Positions 44,046 to 54,927 of a DNA stretch of 64,000 nt are shown here, in pieces (positions within the stretch are counted from its first letter, which is position 1; the number at the start of each line of letters is the position of its first letter). Both the position numbers and the translations under genes were made by a program. Source of the DNA: Pyricularia pennisetigena. Its lineage: Eukaryota > Ascomycota > Sordariomycetes > Magnaporthales > Pyriculariaceae. The stretch covers positions 248,001 through 312,000 of the forward strand of contig NW_021940926.1 of NCBI RefSeq assembly GCF_004337985.1. The letters run 5' to 3'. Below the pieces are notes generated by a model. The model saw only the letters and a program-made list of their open reading frames with translations, ran no database searches and had not been told where the DNA came from.

Positions 44046-47000
44046 GGCTTGAGTTATATGGCCTAAACACTTCGAATAAATGGCCTCAAAACGGATACTT
44101 CACAGTACGATTTATTTTTCGGTACAAAATTACTGGTAATTGCAAAACCACAAATGAATCCCTATTTAAAGCGCATGTTAATTAAACAAAACCGCACGTA
44201 ATTCCAGCCAAAAAATAGCCCAAATACCAAATCCCAAACCGGTAAAAATAAAATTATTTACAATTAATATTTTCGCCCTCGTTACCATTATTACCCCCAA
44301 TAATAATGCATTTTTAAACCTTTTTTTTATTTGCAAACGTTTTTCCTTCCGCATTTAAATATATTCGTCGAATTTGTTTTCGTATTCGGTATTGGATTTA
44401 AAAATATGGTTTTTCGCGTCGGTTTGCGTAAAAATTTCCATATAATGTAACGTTTGTTATATTTACCTGAAAATTATTAGTTTATACAACCCGTGATACA
44501 ATTTATGCAATTGTATAAGCCAAATATACAGGCATAAGGTTGATAAACAGGGATATAGAACTACCACGCGTCTATTAAATTAATCTAATACAAATCGTTA
44601 AATTAAACAATGCATATGAATCAACGTGCATCATATTGTTTAATTAACAAATAAAAGTCTAACTAACAGGAAAAGAAAAAATAGATTTACCTGTAAAAAT
44701 AGAAAAGGTATACGTGTTAAAATCAAATATATTTACAATATATAAAGGGTTTACAACCCACGTACAATAGACAAAACAGCTTTTAAATTATCGCAATTAA
44801 CAATTATCTTCCTGACTTTTACAATACAATTCTTCCTACTTTGAATTAAGTGATTTACCTTTTTTACCTCTTTACACTTTATCGTAACTTTTGAATTCAC
44901 TTCCCCTACCTGCCATTCTTCACAAAAATAATAATGCCGGATTTATACACGCGGTAATCGACGAAATCGTTTGGAACAATGAAAAAAGGCAACGTTATTA
45001 TTATAAAACGTATTTTTTTGCGGCCGTACGTAAAAGAATATTAAATGGGGTTCGTTTACGGTTTAACCCTTTTATTAATAAACGTACCGCTTCGTTTATT
45101 TCGATAATTTTTTTACGTTTGAATATATTTGGAATTCGATTTTTACGGGTATTAATACGGCCACGGCCAAGGTTACGGGCAATCTGGTTAATTGCGTGAT
45201 TATCGACCCCCTAGGCTGATTTTTATTTTATATTACGATTGGATTAAACGGTTTTGCATTAAAAATTAATTATACCCCCGGTATAAAATGCCCAAATTCC
45301 GAAATAATATTGGTAGGGGTAAATAATTCCGCAAAAACGTTCAAATGCGGGTATAAATTTGCATTTTGTTAAATGGATGTTAATTATTATTATTATTCGT
45401 ACAATTCTTTCCAATGTTAAAATATTGCAAAATGCGAAAAATTTAAAGTTTTACCGTTTTGTAAAATTGTAAATAGTTTATATTTGCAAAACAAATTTAT
45501 GATGGTTAATATATGGATGCGATTGCAGAATTTTGGCGGTGCATTTTGATATATTCCGTTACGCGTAAAAAACGTTTGCCGCAATTTTGCGAACAAAAAC
45601 CGTAATATTCAATATATAACGTATTTTGGTATTAATAATTTAATTATTAAAATAGTATATACGAATAACCGTAATTTATGTAATTTAAACTTTCAACATT
45701 AGAATAAATGCCCAAATACCGTAGAAAAATTTCTTTTTAAACCGTATAAAAACCGTTTAATTATTGCATTAAAAATTCGATTGAAAAAAAGTTCTTAACG
45801 CCGTAATAGGGTAATTAAATAAAACGAACCGAAATTAATTTCTATATAAAATTCCGTTAAAATAACCCGAATTTAATACGGGAAAATATTATTTTATTTA
45901 TAAAATAGTTAACAAACCGAATTTTATACGGAAAAAACCATATAATTACCGTTTAAATAATTGCACTAATAGGGTATTTATTCGCCCTTTCAAATTGCTT
46001 TAAGTTTTGTTTAAAATCGGTTTTTAAATTTTTATAAAAAAACGTTGAAATTAGGGTTTTTTTAAACCCGGCCACCGCGTTTGGTAACAGGCCCAAAATA
46101 TATTTTACATTTAGCCAGCACGTTTATATATATAGACCGAACGCACAAAATATTGGAGATAATTTGGTAAACGCCGTAAAAACCGTTTATAAATGTTAAT
46201 TTCCTGTCGGTAACGAAAAACCCTGGTATGGGTAAAAAAAGATTTTTAAAAATAGCCGTAATAATTTAAATGCCCAAATATAATCCGCTTTCTTTATAAT
46301 TAATAAACGCGGCCGCGATTCCAAAAAAATTTCAAACGGTTAAACTTTTACTTTATGAAATAAAAATATGTTGAATTTATTCGTTTTATAAATGCAATCG
46401 AAAACGAGGATTTCGGATGCGTGGCGGTAAAAGGCGATTGCAAAAATCGGTGCAACGAATAAAACAGTAATACGATTTTTGAAATTTTGGATATAACGGT
46501 ATTAATATTGTTGGGCGTATTTATTTAAATATTATTAAACCTTTATTAAATTAACGTGGGACCAATATTATAAATAAAATTTTATATAATTTCGTTTTCA
46601 AAAATATAGCGTTTTGGGGGTAAATTTAATGCAATTTACGTCGAATAATTATTCAATAGGTAATCGCCCGTTAAACTTTTTTGCGTTTTTTTTGCAAAAG
46701 ATTTTTTACGTTTGTAACTAAAAAAAATATTTTGTTATTTTTAAATTTCTCCTGTATTTGAACCATAATTTGGTTAAAAATATTTTTTGCGCGCCAAAAC
46801 TTTAAAATATTAAATTTCCAAAGATCAAATTAACGCCGGCAATATACGTGGTGGAAAATAATTATAAAATCAAATGCGTGGTTATGGCCGATAAATATTT
46901 TTCCTCCCTGCGGCGAAACCGATTCGATATACCAACGGCCGGTTACCGATTTTAATTTAATTTTAAAAAGACAATTCGTTGCCGCAAATTTGGTTTTTTT

Positions 47001-47538
47001 ACGCCGTTTTCCGCTATACGTGGTCAACGTGCGGGCGTTCTTCGATTTTTTATCGATTTCCGGTTTGTTTTTAATACAACGATAAATAATACGGACGGAA
47101 TTTTCGCCAAATTTGACCGGCGGGTAACGTTGGTTTACAATTAAATTGTAATTTTTTACCCAGGCGTATTCGAAAAAAACGGTTTGGGCGTTTTCCAAAA
47201 TATTAAACGATTTAATCGAAGAAAAAAATATGGCGGGCGATTTTATTGCAAAACCAATTTTAAATATAAAACGCGGTTGGAAATAATTTTATTTTGGGGG
47301 CGTTATTATGATTTTTTTTAATTGCATTTATCGCGTATATTTTACGTTTTTTAATTATTTGGTGCGGTGGAGCTAAATTACGATTAATTTACGTAATTAT
47401 TTTTATATTTATTTTTGCAGGTTTTTATAGTTGAAATTCGCCGTTATTAGTAATTTTGTACTGTTTAACGAAAGGTATTGTGGAAGGCTCCGTTTTAAGG
47501 CCATTTATTCGAAATGTCTAGGCCATATAACTCAAGTT
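44046..47538 (-). mobile_element. Mutator-like (MULE) DNA transposon, RIP-inactivated
   Basis: Inverted termini of about 60 bp: 44046-44105 and the complement of 47480-47538 share CTTGAGTTATATGGCCTA, TTCGAATAAATGGCCT and AAAACGGA, and differ mainly by transitions. An 8-bp repeat, TATTATTA, flanks it (44038-44045, 47539-47546). The minus strand begins with a FAR1/WRKY-type DNA-binding domain relic (46830-47198), typical of MULE transposases. The repeat is low-complexity, so the duplication alone would be weak evidence; together with the termini it is convincing. Confidence 0.75.
46830..47198 (-). pseudogene. FAR1-like DNA-binding domain of the MULE transposase
   Basis: The 122-residue piece has the order seen in MULE N-termini: an aromatic-rich start (FFEYAWVKNYNLIV), a basic stretch (YSGKRRKKTKFAATN), a single zinc-binding Cys followed by FKIKLKSVTGRWYIE, and GHNHAF at the end. 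The Cys...HNH arrangement resembles the WRKY-GCM1/FAR1 fold. The catalytic region that should follow toward 44 kb is too damaged to read. Confidence 0.65.
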
Positions 47539-47551
47539 TATTATTATAATA

Positions 47552-48938
47552 CAGTGGGTCTTTAAAAGTGACGAGTCCACCCATTTTTTGGTTACCCGGC
47601 CATTATCGTGGACCATTTTTAAACCGTTACCACGCAACCAATTTTTGTTTAAAAATAAAGCCGTTATATTGTGTAAATAGTGCAAATTTTGGAGGTTTTT
47701 ACGATTTATATTAATATTCGGTATACCAACCGTTCGTTTCGATAACAGCCTGCAAACGGTTACGCATATTATTTACCAACGATTGTAGGACCTTTTTTTC
47801 TATTTTTTCCCATATTTTAACGGCCGTTTGTAACAAAGCCTTTTTAAAGGTTAAATTTTTTGGTATAAGTCCAAATTCAAAATACCGTTCGAATATACGT
47901 TTTTTCAATATTTTCCATAGGTTTTCGATAGGGTTAAAATCAGGGTTGTGCGGCGGCCAAATTAGCAATTCGACCCCATTTTTTATAGCCCAAATACGCA
48001 ACCAATTTTGCATTTTATAGGCCGTATACGTAAATGCGTCATTTTAAACGAATACGCTACCGGGTTGGTATATTGTAAATAGGTTTTCCTGCAAAAATTC
48101 GAATATTACGTCCGCCGTAATTCCTTTTTTTGGCGCATTAGGGTTTCCATATATAATTTATAAACAAATGCGTTTATAAAAATTAAAAACGCCCCAAAAC
48201 ATTTGTAAATATTTCGTTGGTTTAATTTTTGGTTGTACGTTTTTGGACAAGAGGCGTTTTCCCTATATTCCGTATAGATTAATTAATATACCGTGGTAAA
48301 AATAAATAGTATAAACGCATTTTTTTAACCCATATATATTTCGTTTTATCGTTTTGGCCACGGGTAATAGTAAATTTATTATTAAAAATCCAATTACGCC
48401 ACCGTTTAACCAGTTAATTAATTTATAATGGGGCGAATCTTAAACGTTGTAGGGCGTTTTCCGGTGTAAATTTCGGTTTTCGAAATGCAAATCGGTGGTT
48501 ATAATTTCGTTTAATTAATTTCCGGTTTAAAATAGTCGTTAAACACGTAAAATTGGCCTATTATATTAAATTTAATGCCGAAATAAAGGGATTTTAATCG
48601 ATTAAACGTATGCAAAAATCGAAATCGCGTTCCGTGAATTTGGGGGTGCGGCCGGAACGCGGTTATAATCGACCGGATTATTGTAATTTGTAACGCGCGT
48701 AAATGCCATGCACGCTGCCGATAAAAATATTGTATTTAAAGGCGAAAATGCGTTTGGTTTCGCCCAAATTGTATTCCGTTGCAATTTTGGTGCGTTTATA
48801 AAGAGAATATTCGCTTGCACGGCGTATAGCCGAAAGAGATGCCATATGGCAGGTGTTTGAAATGGTGGTATCGATGTGGAAAAGGCGCGTTCGGAACGCG
48901 TTTTCTAAATTGGACTCGTCACTTTTGTTGACCCACTG
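47552..48938 (-). mobile_element. Tc1/mariner transposon, RIP-inactivated
   Basis: Inverted termini CAGTGGGTC...AAAAGTGACGAGTCCA at 47552 and, complemented, at 48938, flanked by TA (47550-47551, 48939-48940). Length 1387 bp, typical of the family. The minus-strand transposase ends with the conserved C-terminal block (47711-48013). It abuts the MULE: only a few bases separate the two elements. Confidence 0.88.
47711..48060 (-). pseudogene. Tc1-type DDE transposase, C-terminal part
   Basis: WPPHNPDFNPIENLWKILKK is the hallmark block around the third catalytic acidic residue (Glu, still present), and the protein ends RLQAVIETNGWYTEY as in fungal Tc1 relatives. Just upstream, the segment around the second catalytic Asp can be read in frame, but a TAA at 48046-48044 stands where the family normally has Gln, explained by one C-to-T change. 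Confidence 0.85.
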
Positions 48939-48940
48939 TA

Positions 48941-49222
48941 TATTGCCAGGGTTTGTCGCAGGATCGAATTGGCAATTTCATATCGACCGAAGGTATGTAA
49001 CCGAAATCCCCCTGTCAGGCAAGGACTCCAAATAAAACATTTAACGATAATTGTAACTAGTTTGGATTTGAAAGAAATTCCATATTTTTGCGTAAGAAAA
49101 TAAAATAAAGCTAGTTGTAAATCCGTATAATATTTGTAAATGACAGATTGTATCTGGGTATTAAAGTTTAACGTTTGGTAAAATAATATTTAATTTAATT
49201 GTTCGCTGGTTTTGATATTATT
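48941..49222. other. spacer, nothing recognised
   Basis: About 280 bp between the Tc1 element and the Ty3 LTR. The first 90 bp are GC-normal, the rest AT-rich; no feature. Confidence 0.4.
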
Positions 49223-49415
49223 TGTCACGGCCAGGGTAAGCATAGCACGGAAGCTAGTCTATTGGCACCTATCGACGAAGATTCTACTCTGAGGAGAGGA
49301 AAGGAAACAAACAAAGTTCTGAGCTTGACGCGACGTCGATAAAGGTATCACCCTGGTGGGTCGTTGGTCAGGGGTCAGGGTTAGGGTCTGGTGATCTCAT
49401 GGTCCAAATGTCACA
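49223..49415 (-). repeat. 3' LTR of the Ty3 element
   Basis: 193 bp, TG...CA ends, identical by eye to 54928-55120 and to the solo LTR at 41206-41398. It contains a CCCTAACCCT telomere-like motif on the sense strand (near 49373-49384). Confidence 0.97.
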
Positions 49416-49430
49416 CTACCCCCTTCCAAA
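49416..49430 (-). promoter_or_regulatory. polypurine tract
   Basis: On the sense strand the bases next to the 3' LTR read TTTGGAAGGGGGTAG, the expected primer site for plus-strand DNA synthesis. Confidence 0.7.
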
Positions 49431-49473
49431 CCTCGTATGTCGACGCAGGTGATCATGCGAGGCTCTTGTCAAG

Positions 49474-52400
49474 TTAACCATGTCGTCGCTTTTTCCTTTT
49501 ACCGTTCAACTCTCCATGCTCTGGCACATTATCCTCCTGATTCGGTTCGTCCAACTTATCCTCGGCAGCGGCTTTTATCCAGATTGCCAATCGCTTCGGC
49601 GGTCCTGCGGCATCTTTATACTTCTTGTGGAAGTCGTCAAGGGCTGTCGCTGAATTTTTGAAGTTTTCAGCCGGGTACCACGTGTCGTCTGGATCACATC
49701 CTTGCCATGCGACCTGGTATTGCAATGTCTTACTCCGGCCAAATAATCGGGACGCTAGAACTTTATCGACCACAAACTCTGGTTCTCCGTTGATCTCTTC
49801 TGGCGGAGGTGGCTCTCTTTTCTGTTGTGGTAATGGGTCCATTGCGGCTTTGCGGAGGCGGTCTGCGTGGAACAAGTTTTTTCCTTTAAACGATTCAGGT
49901 ACGTCCAAAATATAGCTATATCCTCGTTCTTCTAGAATCTGCCATGGTCCGGTCCACTGTGAATCCAGTCTGGTCGTCGGTGCGGTCGTCGGAAACCCTT
50001 TTTTCTTGACGAAAACATAGTCGTTAACCCCAAAATCTACTGGTCGCCGCTTTTTGTTGGCTTGTTCTTCCTGCCTCGCCTGCGTTTTTAGCGCGTTTTG
50101 GCGAGCCAACTCTTGGACTTCTTTAGTCTGGCGGACGATCTGCAGAGCTCTTCGTTTCTGGTCTGAATCAACGGTCGTGGTTGGCAGGTCGGTGGACAGC
50201 GGGTTTCGGGGTTCGGTCCCGAGCACTACCTTTAACGGGCACATACCAAGGCTGGAATGCCACGCGGCGTTGTGGGCAAAATCCAAAGCAGGCAAATGTA
50301 CGCTCCAACTGGTTTGGTATTTGTCGATATAAAACCGTAGCTTTTGGTCCAGTTCTTGGTTGGTAATCTCTACAGCACCTTGTGTTTGAGGGTGCAGGGC
50401 GCTGCCGTGTCGGTGTTTAGTACCCGTGAGTTCGTTTATCGTCGCCATAAATTCGGAGATGAACGGCCCGGCGTTGTCGCTAATCCAAACGAAAGGTAGT
50501 CCTAGGAAACGGTATAGGTATCGGTAATATCGGGAGGCCAGGATTTCTGCTGTGTCGGTCTTCTGTCCTGGGATGGTGGCTATCAGGCGACTGAACTTGC
50601 AAACGAACACCCACACGTAGTCGTATCCGAACTTGTCTTTGGGCATGTCCTTTCCGTCAACTGCTACATGTTCCCAAACGTAATTCGGTATCGGTAGCGG
50701 ATGCAATAGGCCCGGGGTCTTGTCGTGTTTGCCTTTATTTCGCTCGCAGTCGTGACAGTTTTTAATGTATTTCCGAATGGTTTGACTCATGCCCTCCCAA
50801 AAATACTGTCTTTTGATCGTTTGTATCGTCTTGTTCTGTCCTGCGTGGGCGAATATTTTGGGCTCGTGAGCTTCACGGATCAGAGCGGTCCTTAAAAAGA
50901 TCTGTCCGTCTAAAGTCGTTTCCGGGACGACCAGCTTTCCTTGGTGTTGGCCTAGCTTTTGTTTTTCGTTCTCTTGTCGTATTAGGTCTACCAAATCTGC
51001 GCCGCTCACCACGTGGGCGTTTGGGGCGGCAATGTTGACGGCGGCTACCGTAGGTGTGATCTTCTCAGGTGGGATTAAAGTCATTGTTCGTTCTTCTTTT
51101 TCCCGAGCTTTAACTGTTGGAAGGTCTGCCGTTTTGCGGGACAAGGCATCGGCGGCTATGTTGTCTTTGCCGCGGCGGTACTGAAACGTAATGTTGAAAT
51201 TGGCCAGGAAATCTGCCCAACGCACTTGTCGAGTCGAAAGGAGTCGTTTTGTGGAATAGTAAACTAAAGCTTGGTGGTCTGTAACCACGAAAAAGCTTGT
51301 CCCCAACAGTTCTGGTTCGTAATGTTCCAGCGTTTGAACCACTGCCAGCAGCTCTCGGTCTTGGATCGGGTATGCGCGTTCTGCTGGGGTCATCGTTTTT
51401 GAGAAATATCCCACAGGCTTCCATTCTCCACCTGGTTGTTGTTGCCAGATTGCTCCGCCGGTCGCGTTGCGTGAGGCGTCGGTTTCTACTTTGGTCGGTC
51501 GTCCTGGGGTGAAAAATGCCATAACCGGTGCATCGCAGGCTAAACGTTTCATTTCCTCAAATGCTCGCTTCTGTTCGGGGCCCATAGCGAATTTGGCGTC
51601 TTTCTTCAACAGTCGGTTCAACGGCTCAGCGACGCTGCTGGCATGGTGGCAAAACATTCGAATGTAATTGCACAATCCCAAAAAGGAACGCACGGCTGTT
51701 TTGGACGTAAGGTCTTCGAACTTCCAATCGCTAATGGCCTGCAGTTTGTCCGGATCGATACGGATGCCCAAACCTGCGTCCATAACGATGCCAAGATAAT
51801 CGACCGTGGTAACGTTAAATCGAGACTTTTTAATATCTCCCTGGAGGTCGACTCGGCTTAATCGGTAAATAACCTCTTCTACTTGGTCCCAATGTTCTTC
51901 CTCGTTTCCGTCGGAATAAACCAAAACATCGTCGGCGTATGCGCTGGCGAACAAGTCCAAAAGTTCATTTAGCTGAGCGTTGATAAAAGATTGCCACCAA
52001 GCTGGGCCGACCTTTAGCCCAAAGGGAAGCACCTTCCATTGAAAGGTGCCCTGTCGGGTGCGAAAAGCAGTGAGGTACTCTGAACCAACCGCCATACGTA
52101 ACCGGTTGAAAGCTCGAATAATGTCGATTTTTGTAAACCTCTTTGCGTTGCGACAATTAAAAATGGTTCCGTTGACATCTGGGGCTGGTACAAATCGATC
52201 TTTCAAAAACTGGTTGATCCATCGGTAGTCGGTGCAAAAACGGCGTTCGTTGGAGTGTGGTTTAGGTACGAACAGGACAGGCGCTGGGTCGGCCTGCATA
52301 CAGGGTTCGATAAACCCAATGCGCAGCAGCTCGTCGACTGTTTCCTTTTCGAGCGGCAGGAATTCCACAGGTGTTCTGTACGTCGGAGGCGATCCTGTTT

Positions 52401-53391
52401 TCGGCTTGTCTAGCTCCAAAATCACATCGTGCCCTGGGCGATGTGGAGGCAGGTTGGTGGAAGCTGCTTTCGAAAAGAATCCCTCCAGGTGAGCGAGTCG
52501 GGATGGCAGTTTGCTTCGGACCAGTTCGACATGGTCGGGGTCTTCATTTTCCGGGAACGGGATCGGTTCTCCCTTGTTGGTTTTCCATTGGTACGAACGG
52601 CCGACGGCAGATAGGCTGATGGCGGGTTTTTCGGGTCCAATTTCTAACGTGATGGGCTGCGTGGGTATTGGGCACGATTTCCATCGCTTTTGTCGGGGGT
52701 CGGTGTCCAGCTTGTGCTGAAGGGCAGCTATGTTTACAACGTTTTGGTCCTCACCCAAGACGACCGGGGTCGTTGGTCTGGGTTTTAAAAAGGTTGTTTG
52801 GCGCCACGGTCGTCGAAGTATTTGCACCCTTTTGGTTTCCCGTTCGAATGCTCGGTCGCGCCGCTCTGCATCGGCTTGCGCAGCCGGATCGGGTTTGTCC
52901 AACATGTTCGGAAGTCTGATGGCTGGCGAGAATTTTGCCAACGATGGTGTCGTTTCAGGCCATGCGAACGTTTGCGTTTTCGGGTGGATCCAAACATCCT
53001 GTTCAACTAGCCAATCCTGCCCAATAAACATATCATGTCCACTTTCCGTCACGTAAAACATTTGGTTGCTGAACCGGCGTCCATCGATTTCCAGGGTCGC
53101 TTTTAGTTTGTGCGTAATGCGTCCTGCGTCCTGTTTGCGGTAGTCCGACAAAAGTAGCGGGGTTTTTAACCTTTGAAGCCGGGCTCCTAGCCGTTCTGCG
53201 GCTTGTTTAGCGATTGCTGGGCTGATTAAAAGAGAAATGTCTGCTCCGGTGTCACAAAGAGCTTTAACTGATAGTGCTACGCCATTAACCTGTATCTGAG
53301 TTCGAATGATGAAAGATTTAGGTCGTGGGTTACTACCAATCTGAGCTATCGTAGACATCTGGACCACCGAGGAGGCTTTTGGCGGTCTCAC
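49474..53391 (-). CDS. Ty3 pol: protease, RT, RNase H, integrase, chromodomain
   Basis: A 1305-codon frame. Aspartic protease: Asp47-Thr-Gly-Ala. Reverse transcriptase: FCTDYRWINQ, FTKIDIIRAFN, and YADD at about 483-486. RNase H begins near KVETDASRNATGG (about 633). Integrase: an HHCC zinc finger (HAGQNKT...CHDCER, about 840-875), then the catalytic core with Asp in AVDGKD, Asp in SDNAGPF and Glu in GAVEITNQEL. A chromodomain (about 1203-1245, FVVDKVLASR, YQVAWQG, DTWYPAENF) may steer insertion toward heterochromatin, which suits its place in AT-rich DNA. The frame's first codon is GTG; the first ATG is at 53358. It lies in the -1 frame relative to gag, so expression by frameshift is more likely than a separate start. 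Confidence 0.95.
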   Translation of the reverse strand: MRPPKASSVVQMSTIAQIGSNPRPKSFIIRTQIQVNGVALSVKALCDTGADISLLISPAIAKQAAERLGARLQRLKTPLLLSDYRKQDAGRITHKLKATLEIDGRRFSNQMFYVTESGHDMFIGQDWLVEQDVWIHPKTQTFAWPETTPSLAKFSPAIRLPNMLDKPDPAAQADAERRDRAFERETKRVQILRRPWRQTTFLKPRPTTPVVLGEDQNVVNIAALQHKLDTDPRQKRWKSCPIPTQPITLEIGPEKPAISLSAVGRSYQWKTNKGEPIPFPENEDPDHVELVRSKLPSRLAHLEGFFSKAASTNLPPHRPGHDVILELDKPKTGSPPTYRTPVEFLPLEKETVDELLRIGFIEPCMQADPAPVLFVPKPHSNERRFCTDYRWINQFLKDRFVPAPDVNGTIFNCRNAKRFTKIDIIRAFNRLRMAVGSEYLTAFRTRQGTFQWKVLPFGLKVGPAWWQSFINAQLNELLDLFASAYADDVLVYSDGNEEEHWDQVEEVIYRLSRVDLQGDIKKSRFNVTTVDYLGIVMDAGLGIRIDPDKLQAISDWKFEDLTSKTAVRSFLGLCNYIRMFCHHASSVAEPLNRLLKKDAKFAMGPEQKRAFEEMKRLACDAPVMAFFTPGRPTKVETDASRNATGGAIWQQQPGGEWKPVGYFSKTMTPAERAYPIQDRELLAVVQTLEHYEPELLGTSFFVVTDHQALVYYSTKRLLSTRQVRWADFLANFNITFQYRRGKDNIAADALSRKTADLPTVKAREKEERTMTLIPPEKITPTVAAVNIAAPNAHVVSGADLVDLIRQENEKQKLGQHQGKLVVPETTLDGQIFLRTALIREAHEPKIFAHAGQNKTIQTIKRQYFWEGMSQTIRKYIKNCHDCERNKGKHDKTPGLLHPLPIPNYVWEHVAVDGKDMPKDKFGYDYVWVFVCKFSRLIATIPGQKTDTAEILASRYYRYLYRFLGLPFVWISDNAGPFISEFMATINELTGTKHRHGSALHPQTQGAVEITNQELDQKLRFYIDKYQTSWSVHLPALDFAHNAAWHSSLGMCPLKVVLGTEPRNPLSTDLPTTTVDSDQKRRALQIVRQTKEVQELARQNALKTQARQEEQANKKRRPVDFGVNDYVFVKKKGFPTTAPTTRLDSQWTGPWQILEERGYSYILDVPESFKGKNLFHADRLRKAAMDPLPQQKREPPPPEEINGEPEFVVDKVLASRLFGRSKTLQYQVAWQGCDPDDTWYPAENFKNSATALDDFHKKYKDAAGPPKRLAIWIKAAAEDKLDEPNQEDNVPEHGELNGKRKKRRHG

Positions 53392-54761
53392 TCTTTTCCC
53401 GATCGCTTTTGCTCGTCATTAGTGCTGTGGTTGTCCTCAAAATCCAAGGCCCTGACTGCTTTCGTTTTATTGGGGCATTCAAATGATTTATGTCCTTCTT
53501 TCCCGCACGCGAAGCAAGTGTTGGCTTCCCAATGAACCATCTTTTCAGTTTCTGTCAAACCACGTCCTGTGGCTTCTGTTGTTTTAGGTACCATGTCGCT
53601 TCTTTCTCCTTTGTTCGGGTTGCTGGATTCGTAATAGCGTCCTCGATTGCTTTTCCTGTTTTTGTCTGGGCTGTAGGGGTATCTTTCTTTTCTATCTTTA
53701 CCGCGACTTTTCTGTTTTCGCTCCTCTCGTTCCCGATACGCTCGCTGAGTGCTGTGAGCTGCATCGGCCACCAAATTTGCGAATTCTTCATAAGATATTC
53801 TGGGGTCCTTGCTGTCTCGTAACAGCCGGTGATCGAGGTCTGCCGGGATATGTTGCCACAGCGTAGTTTTGCGTTCTCCTGCTGGTACTCCAATTTTATC
53901 GGCGAGAGCATTCACCTCCGCAATGAAACTGTAAACGTCATTACCTGGTCCGCATTCAAAATACATTTTTGATAGTTTTTCCCATGCTTCGGACGCTTGA
54001 TTACTGTTATGGTACACCGTGGCCAAAACCTGGATCATCTCTGCCACGCATGAATACGGTTGGGTCTCTGAATTGTATCTGGTCTCCAGCATCGTTGCTG
54101 GTCGGTCGTCCAACAGGCTGAACAGTTTTGCCATGCGGCTTCGTTCAGTTCGGAAGGTTGTGTTATCCTCTTCGAAATAATCTGCTAATTTCGTAATCCA
54201 GCGGTCAAAAGTGGTTGAACTGCCGGAAAATGTACCTGGATCTGATCCTCTACTTTTGGCTCTTTCACTGTAGTGCGGGTTGGCTGCTTCTTGGCTATGG
54301 CCGTACGGCTTAAATGCTTTCCTGCTGGCTAGGCCGGTCGGTTCGAACCTGGTGCCTCCAAAGGCGCTATTTTCGGGTGTGGCTTGTCGGGTTTCCGGTT
54401 GATTGTTCTGTCTTTCGGTTTGCAGGCGTGTGATAACCGCCTGTAGCCTAGCGATCTCGCTGGCTAGGTCATTTCCGTCTGCCATCATATTGGGGTTTGC
54501 TTCCGGCGTTGTATGCCTTGCTTCTGCAAACTCGAATTCGTCTAGATTTTCCTCAGGCGTTTCTATACTAGGCCACGCGGTGTTCGAAAGGGAATCAACT
54601 TCGATTTCGTCTTCGAGGGTGGAATCGGTGTTTGGCGTGAAATCGGTTTCACTCTCTGGTCGGGTCGGGTCGTCGGTGGAGCGATCTGTTTGCTCCGTCT
54701 TGTTCGAAATCAACCTTTGTGATTTCCTGCTCGCAGGTGGATGGTCCTTCAGCCTGGGCAT
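53388..54761 (-). CDS. Ty3 gag
   Basis: A 457-residue protein. The N-terminal ~100 residues are acidic and Ser/Thr-rich. The capsid-like region (about 190-350) includes FDRWITKLADYFEEDN and the conserved-looking SEAWEKLSKMY. A basic segment follows, then one CCHC zinc knuckle, CFACGKEGHKSFEC, near residue 420. The product should form particles and bind the element RNA. The stop codon is preceded by GGA AAA GAG, and a -1 slip there enters pol. Confidence 0.93.
   Translation of the reverse strand: MPRLKDHPPASRKSQRLISNKTEQTDRSTDDPTRPESETDFTPNTDSTLEDEIEVDSLSNTAWPSIETPEENLDEFEFAEARHTTPEANPNMMADGNDLASEIARLQAVITRLQTERQNNQPETRQATPENSAFGGTRFEPTGLASRKAFKPYGHSQEAANPHYSERAKSRGSDPGTFSGSSTTFDRWITKLADYFEEDNTTFRTERSRMAKLFSLLDDRPATMLETRYNSETQPYSCVAEMIQVLATVYHNSNQASEAWEKLSKMYFECGPGNDVYSFIAEVNALADKIGVPAGERKTTLWQHIPADLDHRLLRDSKDPRISYEEFANLVADAAHSTQRAYREREERKQKSRGKDRKERYPYSPDKNRKSNRGRYYESSNPNKGERSDMVPKTTEATGRGLTETEKMVHWEANTCFACGKEGHKSFECPNKTKAVRALDFEDNHSTNDEQKRSGKE
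53394..53400 (-). promoter_or_regulatory. candidate -1 ribosomal frameshift site GGGAAAA
   Basis: In the gag frame the end reads TCG GGA AAA GAG TGA, so G GGA AAA fits the X XXY YYZ slippery rule exactly. A -1 shift continues as AGA GTG AGA into the pol frame. The site is three nt before the gag stop. A downstream pseudoknot was not checked. Confidence 0.6.
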
Positions 54762-54915
54762 AGGTTGGGGTCGGTCTGGGTTTGAAGTTGACGTCTTTGT
54801 CAGTCTCCGGTCGGGTCTGGTCTGTCGAGTGCGGATTTATTTTCGTCGCTCGCCAGCGGCGTGAAGATAGTTTGTTGCGCCTTATTTGTTAATCGCTAGG
54901 CCAGCGATTCTTTTG

Positions 54916-54925
54916 AGAGTAGAAT
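54916..54925 (-). promoter_or_regulatory. self-priming primer-binding site
   Basis: Two nt inside the 5' LTR the sense strand reads ATTCTACTCT, the exact complement of AGAGTAGAAT in the LTR (54995-54986 on the minus strand). In Tf1 and sushi elements the 5' end of the RNA folds back onto such a site. If so here, transcription starts at about 54995, leaving R-U5 of about 68 nt. No tRNA-type TGG start is present. Confidence 0.65.
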
Positions 54926-54927
54926 TG

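Noticed and set aside
54903..54927. tRNA-primed primer-binding site
   Set aside because: No TGG or tRNA 3'-end complement follows the 5' LTR; the match is to the LTR itself.
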